From positions 25,354,368 to 25,418,367 of the forward strand of contig CAMZMU010000048.1 in assembly GCA_947311845.1 (NCBI GenBank): 64,000 nucleotides of DNA. The letters are read 5' to 3'. This stretch comes from Poa pratensis. Lineage: Eukaryota > Streptophyta > Magnoliopsida > Poales > Poaceae. The notes under the pieces are model-generated. The model did no database searches. It saw only the letters and a list, made by a program, of their open reading frames with translations, and was not told the DNA's origin. Below are positions 55,569 through 64,000 of the stretch, in pieces (position 1 is the first letter of the stretch; the number at the start of each line of letters is the position of its first letter). Both the position numbers and the translations under genes were made by a program.

Positions 55569-58500
55569 ATGAGCCGAGAATGGATGTACGGTGATCGACG
55601 CTGTACCGAGTTCATTGATGGCATGCATCGTTTTCTCGATGTGGTTAAGTTAAACAAGCCGAAGAATGGTTTTATGATTTGTCCATGTGATGAATGTCGG
55701 AATACGAGGAATTACCCGAGCGTAAGAACCGTACACTCCCACTTGTTGCGACAAGGCTTCATGCCCAATTATTTTTGTTGGACCAAGCATGAAGAAAGAG
55801 GGGTAATAATGGAAGACTCTGAAGAAGAGGATGATGACAACTATCATGTGTTCTCTGAACGCGGTGATACTACAATAGGGGAAGACGAAGTTGAGCTCGA
55901 GGTCATTGTTGATCAGTCCGATGATGATGATCTTCGTCGGGTCATTCTTGATGAACAGATGAAGTGCGGAAGTGAAAACGAGTGGTCGAAGTTGGAGCGC
56001 ATGTTAGAGGATCACAAAAAATTGTTGTATCCAAATTGTGAAGATGGCCAGAAAAAGCTGGGTACCACCCTGGAATTGCTGCAGTGGAAGGCAAAGAATG
56101 GAATATCTGACAAGGCATTTCAGGAGTTGCTACAAATATTTAAGAAGAGTCTTCCAAGGAATAATGAATTGCCGCACAATACATACGAAGCAAAGAAGAT
56201 TGTCTGCCCTCTAGGATTAGAGGTGGAGAAGATACATGCATGCATCAATGACTGCATCCTCTACCGCGGTGAGAAGTACGAGAATTTGAATGCATGCCCG
56301 ATATGCGGTGCATTGCGGTATAAGATCGGGCGAGATGACCCAGGTGATGTTGAGGGCGAGCCGAGCCCCAGGAAGAGGGTTCCCGCGAAGGTGATGTGGT
56401 ATGCTCCTATAATACCACGGTTGAAACGTTTGTTCCGAAACAAAGAGCATGCCAAGTTGTTGCGATGGCACAAAGAAGACCGTAAGGAAGACGAGATGCT
56501 GAGACACCCCGCTGATGGGTCTCAGTGGAGAAACATCGACAGTGCGTTTGGGGAATTTGCAGCTGACGCAAGGAACTTAAGGTTTGGTCTAAGTACAGAT
56601 GGCTTGAATCCGTTTGGGGAGCAGATAGGACTGTCAACGAGCCGAACTCGAGCGAACATAGCTGAGCTCGGCTCGAGCTCGACTTTCACATCGAGCCAAC
56701 AAGAGAGTTCGAGCTCGGCTCGCGAGCATAAAAACATGTTCGAGCTCGACTCGCCGAGCGTTCGCGAGCTCTGAAAAGCTCGTTAGTTTATATTTTTTAT
56801 TAAAATCAAATAAACTATTTGGCCTGCGCGCTTAATGATTAGCACTAGGATCAAGCGTGTGATAGCTGCCAACTACTTCTACGTACAAAAGCCTATTTAT
56901 AGGCAGCAGTTCCTCATACACTCTGCATCAACCATCGAGGTGGGACTAAAGAATTGCGCCATTGCTTGCTACAGAGTACAGCTACTAGCAGTGGGCTGTA
57001 CCGGCCTGCCAAAAATTTCTTTTTCTTAGCAGATGGGCTTGTTCTTACGTGAGTGAATTGCCAATGGCATGTAGCTGGGCTGAAAGAGAGAAAAATGTCG
57101 TCTACGTGCTGTATATGGCCTGATATTTCCTGTAAATAAGATGGACCCTGCATTCAGTGTGTACTAACGAGTTGTCACGAACTGTTCGAGCTCGAGCTCG
57201 TCAAGCTCGCGAGCTTCAGATCAGGCTTGAGCTCGGCTTGTCAAGCTCTCGAGCCGAACTCGAGTTGAGCCTATAGCGAATCGAATTCAAACGGTTTGTC
57301 GAGCTCGAATATTTTTGACAGCCCTAGGAGCAGAGCAGCAGTCATAGCACCTGGCCCGTGACTCTATGTATCTATAACCTTCCTCCTTGGTTGTGCATGA
57401 AGCAAAAGTATATTATGATGCCAGTGCTTATCCAAGGCCCGAAGCAACCCGACAACGACATTGATGTGTATCTGAGGCCATTAGTTGACGAACTTTTGCA
57501 GTTGTGGTCTGACGAAGGCGTACGTGTGTGGGATGAGTACAAACAGGAGGAATTTGGCCTACGAGCGTTGCTGTTTGTAACCATCAATGATTGGCCTGCT
57601 CTTAGTAACATTTCAGGATAGTCAAACAAGGGATACAATGCATGCACGCACTGTTTAGATAAGACTGACAGTATATATTTAGGTAACAAGAATGTGTACC
57701 TTGGTCATCGTCGATTTCTTCCAAACAGGCATCCCGTAAGAAAGCCAGGCAAACATTTCAAAGGTGAGGCAGATAACCGAATGAAGCCTACACGCCCTGA
57801 TGATGATGTTATATATGGCGTGGTCAAGGATTTGAAAGTAATATTTGAAAAAGGTCCTGGCAGTCTAAATGTTCCGAAAGACGCTAACAAGCGCGTACCC
57901 TTGTGGAAAAAGAAATCTATATTTTGGGATTTACCCTATTGGAAAATCTTAGAGCTTCGGTCTGCAATCGACGTGATGCACGTGACAAAAAATCTTTGCG
58001 TGAACCTGCTAAACTTCTTAGGCGTGTATGGGAAGACGAAAGATACATCAGATGCACGACAGGACCAGCAAAGTACGCACGAACGAGACAACCTGAATCC
58101 AGAGAAGTACCAAGGTACTGCCAGCTACGCTCTTACCAAAGAAGAGAATGAGATATTTTTTCAAGTCCTGAGCAGTATCAAGGTCCCGTCTGGCTACTCG
58201 TCGAATATAAAGGGAATAATAAACATGGCAGAGAAAAAGTTCCAAAACCTGAAGTCTCATGACTGTCACGTGATTATGACACAATTACTTCCGGTTGCAT
58301 TGAGGGGGCTTCTACCGGAAAACGTTCGAGTACCCATTGTGAAGCTATGTGCATTCCTGAATGCAATTTCTCAGAAGGTAATCGATCCAGCAACTCTACC
58401 AAGTTTACAGACGGGTGTGGTCCAATGTCTTGTCAGCTTCGAGTTGGTGTTTCCACCGTCCTTCTTCAATATTATGACGCACCTCATAGTTCACCTCGTC

Positions 58501-58965
58501 GAAGAGATTTCCATTCTCGGTCCTGTATTCCTACACAACATGTTCCCCTTTGAGAGGTTCATGGGAGTCTTACAGAAATACGTTCATAACCGTGCTAGGC
58601 CAGAAGGAAGCATGTCCAAGGGCTATGGAACAGAGGAGGTCAATGAGTTTTGTGTTGACTTTATTCCTGATCTTAAGCCGATCGGTGTTCCTCAATCGCG
58701 CCATGAGGGGAGACTGCGTGGAAAAGGCACGCTAGGAAAGAAAGCAACAAGATGTATGGACGGGCATTCTTTCACTCAAGCACACTACACAGTTCTACAA
58801 AATTCCAGATTGGTGGCTCCGTATATCGTGAAACACATGGATATTTTACGCTCCCAATACCCGGAGGAGACTAACTTCTGGATTAATGGGAAATACGTGG
58901 ATACTTTCGGTAGTTGGTTGCGTACACATCTCATTAATAACAGCACTGTTGGACAAGAGCTATAC
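55569..58965 (+). pseudogene. CACTA transposase (TNP2-like, Transposase_21) gene, disrupted
   Basis: The frame starts MSREWMYGDRRCTEFIDGMH after an acceptor-like tgcag at 55568. The N-terminal transposase-associated domain has ICPCDECRNTRNY and HLLRQGF motifs; the Transposase_21 core includes CPICGALRYK, WHKEDRKEDEMLRHPADGSQ, ALLFVTINDWPALSN, WKKKSIFWDLPYWKILELRS, HCLDKTDS and NMFPFERFMGVLQKYVHN. Three lesions are visible: the 701-bp hAT insertion after GLNPFGEQ (56626-57326), a stop TAG at 57619-57621 just after PALSNISG, and loss of the C-terminus where a LINE enters near 58966. Removing the hAT element with one copy of its target duplication leaves the frame intact, so the gene was open when hit. 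The enzyme normally cuts and pastes CACTA ends. Confidence 0.9.
56618..57334. mobile_element. 701-bp hAT-type element with 8-bp duplication inside the CACTA transposase
   Basis: The element 56626-57326 begins taggactgtcaa and ends ttgacagcccta, which are terminal inverted repeats with one mismatch. Exact 8-bp duplications ggagcaga flank it at 56618-56625 and 57327-57334, as expected for hAT. The subterminal zones are rich in gagctcggctcgagctcg-type repeats on both sides. There is no transposase gene, so it is non-autonomous. The 390-bp interior (about 56780-57170) is not recognised. Confidence 0.93.
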
Positions 58966-58982
58966 TTTTTTAGACCGTGCTA

Positions 58983-59003
58983 CCGTAGGGGAAGCCCCTA
59001 CGG
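58983..59003. repeat. Perfect 9-bp stem-loop at the LINE 3' end
   Basis: ccgtagggg and cccctacgg are exact complements around the loop aag. The identical sequence, with the flanking ta and tgta, occurs at 15445-15465. In the LINE RNA this hairpin would lie within about 20 nt of the tail. Confidence 0.92.
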
Positions 59004-59165
59004 TGTAATTTTCAATATATATGGGAAACAGAGAAGTTTACATGGGTGAACAAAGAGGGGGGAAGAGAGGGGTCACAACATAGTGACCCAACTCAGGACA
59101 CAAGGTACAGAAAATTAAAACGGTCTAAAAAACTTATTTGAGCTCGAAAAAAGGGCACCAGAAGG

Positions 59166-62100
59166 TTAGACTAAAGACAACCACTCCTCAAGTTTTATCT
59201 GATGCGCCGGCTTGGATCGGTGTATAATTAGCCGAATATCTGCTTTGAAGATTACCCTCCATGCCGCGAGGCTTTGCTGCGTGCCTTCAAAATTTTTGTT
59301 GTTTCTGCATTTCCAAATCCCCCACAGAGCACATACAACAACTTCCAGAAATCTCGGACCATTGAAAGAGTTTCTTGCTGCAGTGAACATATCAGCCATG
59401 CTTTGGTTTGTAGTCCAGCTAATACCCAGCAACCTCCAGACTCTCACAGCAAAGGGGCAATTAAAAACAAGTGCTCTCTATTCTCTCTTTCCTGGAGTGT
59501 GCACATAGCACAATTCACTCCCGTGGTAAGATGCCAATGCCTCCTGTCCATCATGTCCCTGGTGTTCAGCCGATCCACCAACAAAAGCCATACAAAAACT
59601 TTCTGCTTACTAAGGGCTTTGCTTTTCCACAATTTGCGAAAGTTGGGAGATGCTTGGACAGCACCAAAACCAAACTGATAAAATTTCTGTGAACTGTAAC
59701 CATCCTTTTGCAGTATGCATTCCCACAAGTCATGCTCCATATGATCAACCCTGCCCATTCTATGGTCCTGCAGCAAAGACATAATAGTCTGGAGTTCACC
59801 AAAGGCTTGGACCGAAATTGGAGTGGCAAAATTACTAGCCATCTCCTCTATGTTAGGCGACTGCAACATCCTGCTGAGGGTGATGTCTGGATCAATGGCA
59901 AAAGAGAATAGGTGGGGGAATTCCACAGCCAATAGGTTCGGTTGCCAGTTGTCCTTCCAGAACAGAACCGAAATGCCTGAATTGGGACTGCACTTAGATA
60001 TAGCTCTGAAAGGTTCAATAAGTTTGCAGACATCCTTCCACCAAAAGGACCCGACAGGCCCATGCGTCTGAGGGACAGAGTTCTGGTAGTAAGCTTGCCA
60101 GGTCATACGGACCCAAGGTGTATCATGACCAATATAGAACTTATAAAGATGTTTCATCAGGAGGGCATCATTTTGCAGCTCTAGGTTGATAATTCCCAGC
60201 CCACCCTTGTTTTTTGGTCGACACACTAAATCCCAAGCAGCAAGTGGCTGGATTTTATCTCTATCTTTCTTATACCAGAGACAATTCCGTCGAGCACGGT
60301 CAACGACCTTGATGGTGGCCTTGTTAAGTTTTAGCATACACATGTAGAAGGTAGGAAGGGCTGACAAGACAGAATTTACAAAGGTCAACCTCCCTACATA
60401 ATTTAGAAATCTGGAACAAGCATTTAGTCTCCTCTCTACACTATCAGTAAGTGGTGCCAGCTCAAGAACCGTTGGTCTAGTAGTTCCCAACGGTAGCCCC
60501 AGGTAAGTGAAAGGCATCTTCCCCACAGAACATCCAAAAAATTCTGCTAAACATGTAGCATAATAAGCATCAATGTTAATGGGCACCAAACAAGACTGTG
60601 GAAATTCACTTTTAAACCAGTAGCTTGCTGAAATGTGAGGAGTGTTTCTCTAAGTGTGTCGAGCTGTTGAAGGCTAGCCTCCATGAAGAGCAAAGTATCA
60701 TCGGCATATTGCACTATTGGGAAGTCATGACCCTCAAAAACGATTGGAGCTACCAGATCACCTGACAAGCTAAGCTGATTAATCATATCCTGCAGCAAAT
60801 CGGCACCCTCAACAAAGAGCAAAGGGGATAAAGGGTCGCCTTGGCGCACTCCTCTTTTACAAAAGAACTTTTTCCCAGGGACTCCATTTAAGAGACTGCA
60901 GAAGTTGCTGAAGTTAAAATATTGGAGATCCACCCCAGCCATCTATTATCGAAACCTTTCCTTTTCAGAATTTGGAGGATAGCACTGTGTTCGATAAGAT
61001 CAAAAGCCTTTTCGAAATCCAACTTCATGATAATTGCACCAGCTGGAGCATGTTTACAATGATGCAAGTACTCAAACGACCACGCTAGACAGTCCTGAAT
61101 TGTCCTTGACTTGATGAAGCCAAACTGATTAGTGTGGATGAGCTTCTGAATCTTTTCCTGAAGCCGATTGGCAAGCAATTTGGTTACTAGTTTGAGAGCC
61201 GAATTCAACAAGGAAATGGGTCTAAAATCATTGGGGGTCTGAGGTGAAGTCCTTTTGGGAATGAGAGTGATAATAGAATCATTAATGCACTTAAGACTGC
61301 TATTGTTGTCATGAAACTCCTTGCATAAAGCATAGAAATCCTGCTTGATTATAGGCCAGCAACTTTTCAAGAACTTCCCATTAAAGCCATCCGACCCTGG
61401 TGCCTTATCCGTGGGAATACGAGAAACGACCAGATCAATCTCTTGCTCAGTGAAAGGGCTAGAAAGTGCCTCAAGACCATCGACAGGATTAATTAAGTTG
61501 ATCACCGATTCTGGAATGACCGATCCCACTGACTGACCAAGTCTGTCCTTGAAGGAGTTCCAGAGTACCGCAGCTTTAGCCTCATGATCCGAAACCTCAG
61601 TGCCATCCGGCAGAGTGAAACGTGCTATGTTGTTCTGTCTGTAACGAACTGTTGCCATGGAGTGAAAGAAGCTGGTATTTTCATCTCCCAGTTTTTCCCA
61701 TCGAATTGTGCATCTACTTCTCCAAAGCTCCTGCTTACACTGGAGCACATGGTTCAGCTTGTTTTTAATGATGTTCCTAAAGTTCCATTCAGTGATATCT
61801 AGCTGTCTTTGATCCTCAATCTCATCCAGCATGAAAATAACAGCATTACAATTAGCAATAATGACATCCATGTTTGGAATGTTGCCATTCCAGCGCTTGA
61901 GAGCTTTCCTGAGCAGCTTGAATTTTTGTGACAGAATGCTAGCAGCCGAACCTTGGACTGCTAGTGACCATACATTGGCTACTACCTCAAAGAAACCTGG
62001 CCTTCGTACCCAGTAATTTTCAAAACGGAATATGGCTGCTTTGGGTACTTTGGAGTCAATTTTCACCACACATGGAATATGGTCAACGCAGGCCTGGAAA

Positions 62101-62770
62101 GAGGGTGAACTTGTGTATTGGGCAAAGAAATGGTCCAGTTAGGCGTGGTAAAAAACCAATCAAGTTGGACTAAAAGGGGGTCAGCCTGCATGTTGCTCCA
62201 AGTAAATGATCTCCCTTTGATAGGAAGCTCCAGGAGACCCAAATGACTAATAATTCCATTGAAAGTATGGATGTCCTGCATATTTGCTCCATCTCTGTTT
62301 CTATTTTCCGTAGATCTATAGAAATTGAAATCTCCCATGAACAACCAGTGCTCTTGATCAGGAATATCAAGATTCATTAGCCAATCAACAAACTCCAGGC
62401 GACGCTGACCCTCACATGGGCCATATACATTAACAAGTGTCCAAGCAAAACCAGAAGTGTGGGAGACAAAATCCACCACAATAGCGAAAGACTCCTGCAT
62501 ACGCACCGTGCCTTGGAAAATCTTGCTGTTCCAGAGTACAAGCAGGCCTCCCGATGCACCAATGGGGTTCAAAATAAAATGGTCGAAACGTTTTGGTGCA
62601 AATTTTCTGATAGATGAGTGATCAAAAGCAGCCTTTTTAGTTTCCTGCAAACACAAGATAGAAGCTCCACTTTCTTCCAATTTGTCCCGAACAATAGGGT
62701 TACGAGAATCAGCATTCACACCCCTGATGTTCCAATTTAACACACCCCAAATAGAAGTACTGGCAGCCAT
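59166..62770 (-). pseudogene. LINE ORF2 pseudogene: endonuclease and reverse transcriptase
   Basis: From 62770 downward (MAASTSIWGVLNWNIRGVNA): endonuclease with LNWNIRGVN, ILCLQETKKAAF, LVNVYGPC and FMGDFNFYRS; frame break near 62085; reverse transcriptase with DKAPGSDGFNGKFLK, FRPISLLNSALKLVTKLLAN, MKLDFEKAFDLIEHSA; break near 60940; GVRQGDPLSPLLFV and catalytic VQYADDTLLFM; break near 60580; then YLGLPLGTTRPTVLEL, CRPKNKGGLGIINLELQNDA and the zf-RVT region CAMCTLQERENREHLFL; break near 59447 before VRVWRLLGISWTTNQ. The copy seems near full length in content but cannot make a functional protein. It differs from the LINE at 15533-21200 in 3'UTR and in sequence, so it is a separate family. 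Confidence 0.88.
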
Positions 62771-64000
62771 AAAGAGATGAACAGCCGAATAAAACAGAGA
62801 ACTGAATGATACAGGCCTTCTTCTGGCGCAGCTTTTCTTCAGTAAGATCCGCTGGATCCACAGCACACTGCTCCACACCGATCTTCTGCATCATCTGGAT
62901 TTGTATTACTTCTGGCTTGAGCGCCAAGGGCACTACTGACGTCTCCCGGCGAGATGGCAGGTAGGGGATGGACTGTAGGATGAAACCTTCTTTGTCGCTT
63001 CTAAGGCCCTTTCGACGACCAGCAGTAGTCAGAGAAGCAGCACTTTTGCCAGTTTTTCTAGTGCGAGCAACAGTCACAGCCGGCCCATCATCAGAGGCTG
63101 AGAGGCTAGAGTTCTTCTCCTCAGCTAGTTCCAGCAATTCAAACTGCATTTGATTGTCCACACCCTCTCTGCACCAGACTCCAACTCAGTCTCAATCACA
63201 GCTTCAGCCCCTTCAACAGGGTTGTTATCAACTTTGTCGTTCAGTGGTGCGCAGATAGCTAGAGGATTTACAAACTTTTCAAATGACATCATGCCAGGAT
63301 CATCTACTGAAACAGCTTCAAGAAGCAAACGCTTTCCAACAGTAAGTGCGACCATTTTCAGCTCCAAGTAGGGGAAAAAAGTGGTGTTATCCAACCAAGG
63401 GTTGGGCTGGGTCAGCCTGAGAACAACAGAGCGAGCTAGCGCCATGGAGGATTGTTCAAGAAAGAACACATCATGACCGTGCATAGAGCTGAGAGTAAGA
63501 GCATTGCATGAAGAAGGATCTAACAGTTGCAACACCGGAGAGCTGCCGTCTTTCCATACTTGCATAGGATTGGTGCTTAGGCTTCTAACATGAGCTTTAG
63601 TGCTTGCTTCCAACGAGGCCACTTGCTCGGGCAGAACTGACTGATAATTGGATAGAGTGAGTGCATCTTCAGTCATATGATCGTCCAGTGCAATGCTTTG
63701 CTCCGCGCCTCCCGCACAAGCAGAGACAAGCCTGGTGGACTTGTCATCTGGGATGAGGCCTATTGCCGCACGTTCCACCTCAGCAACATGGATATTGCAG
63801 GCCTCAAAAGCACCATCAGAAGAATTCTCGGAAGGCGGGATTATTTCCTTCACCTTCTGAGAAGTTCCTTTCTTAACCCAAATTTTACGCAGATGACAAT
63901 CAGTAGCTTGATGGCCCAAAGCAGAACACTTTTGGCAGCGAATCTTCGGGCATTTGCCTACCAGATGGCCCAATACATGACAGAACGAACACCTCTGCCT
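62709..64000 (-). pseudogene. LINE ORF1 (zinc-knuckle gag-like protein), partial and frameshifted
   Basis: The frame enters from the right edge of the window with CHVLGHLVGKCPKIRCQKCS and ALGHQATDC, i.e. one or two CCHC zinc knuckles that would bind LINE RNA. It continues as an acidic, low-complexity region to about 63125, where the frame shifts to that of 62709-63161 (MQFELLELAEEKNSSLSASD ... DPADLTEEKLRQKKACIIQF). It overlaps the start of ORF2 slightly. The N-terminal part, probably a DUF4283 domain, lies outside the window. Confidence 0.75.

Larger units (their letters stand above)
54149..64000 (+). mobile_element. CACTA (En/Spm) DNA transposon, interrupted, runs off the window
   Basis: The left terminus cactagtagaaaaggggcaa begins at 54149. 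Subterminal repeats of ctttagtaccggttggtaat type, in both orientations, follow to about 54425. Two genes lie inside: a small coiled-coil/transmembrane protein (54914-55400) and the transposase (55569 onward). The transposase is split by a hAT element (56626-57326) and then by a LINE from about 58966. The right terminus and the 3-bp target duplication are outside the window, so the end coordinate given is only the window limit. Confidence 0.85.
58966..64000 (-). mobile_element. Large minus-strand LINE inserted into the CACTA transposase
   Basis: The 3' end faces left: an A run (tttttt on + at 58966-58971), a short linker, then the 9-bp-stem hairpin at 58983-59003 and a 3'UTR to about 59165. 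ORF2 occupies 59166-62770 and ORF1 62709 to beyond the window. The 5' end and the right copy of the target duplication are outside. At least five frame breaks are visible, so the element is inactive. Confidence 0.88.

Noticed and set aside
1..64000. CRISPR arrays, bacterial operons, or a viral insertion
   Set aside because: No spaced direct-repeat array, no prokaryote-like gene packing and no viral capsid or replication genes were seen; reverse transcriptases here belong to LINEs.

Overview
The window looks like nuclear DNA of a grass, most likely a pooid cereal or forage grass (wheat, barley, oat or ryegrass alliance). I judge this from intron-rich plant genes with grass-type GC-rich first exons, several Stowaway MITEs with ctccctccg ends, a CACTA element, an Angela-like Copia LTR, a tRNA-derived SINE, and at least six LINE insertions. 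The species cannot be fixed from the sequence alone.

Four protein-coding host genes are supported. (1) A coiled-coil NLR immune receptor at 7211-11365 (+), uninterrupted in its coding part. (2) A gankyrin-type ankyrin protein (PSMD10 family) at 22419-28797 (-), five exons, with a probable GC-AG first intron and a full-length antisense RTE LINE in intron 3. (3) A complete CNGC2-type cyclic-nucleotide-gated channel at 30400-35132 (-), six exons, 732 residues. (4) A complete plastidial starch phosphorylase (Pho1/PHS1) at 41605-48206 (+), fifteen exons, 968 residues, with a SINE in intron 3. Exon boundaries were read by hand; all keep frame and, except the GC donor, use GT-AG. A broken KEA-type antiporter exon opens the window.

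Layout: 1-6250 is gene debris, a LINE tail and Helitron-like ends. 6.7-15 kb is the NLR with a repeat-rich 3' flank. 15.4-21.2 kb is a decayed minus-strand LINE with a tiny hairpin-bearing insertion at its 3' side. 21.2-35.1 kb carries PSMD10 and CNGC2, with MITEs in introns and flanks. 36.8-40.8 kb holds a solo Copia LTR with target-site duplication, a second LTR fragment in opposite orientation, and a Gypsy integrase relic. 41.6-48.2 kb is Pho1. 49.1-53.3 kb holds two 5'-truncated LINEs with target-site duplications, one inserted into the end of a Stowaway MITE. 54.1 kb to the window end is a CACTA transposon whose transposase gene was hit by a 701-bp hAT element and then by a large LINE that runs off the window.

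The host genes have unrelated jobs (pathogen sensing, proteasome assembly, calcium signalling, plastid starch metabolism) and share no operon-like logic. CNGC2 and the NLR both relate to immunity, but their nearness may be chance. The most informative content is the set of datable nested insertions with exact target-site duplications, an RTE LINE with an intact 1040-residue ORF, and a 3' hairpin shared by two LINE-derived insertions. I found no evidence of an undescribed enzymatic or defence system.
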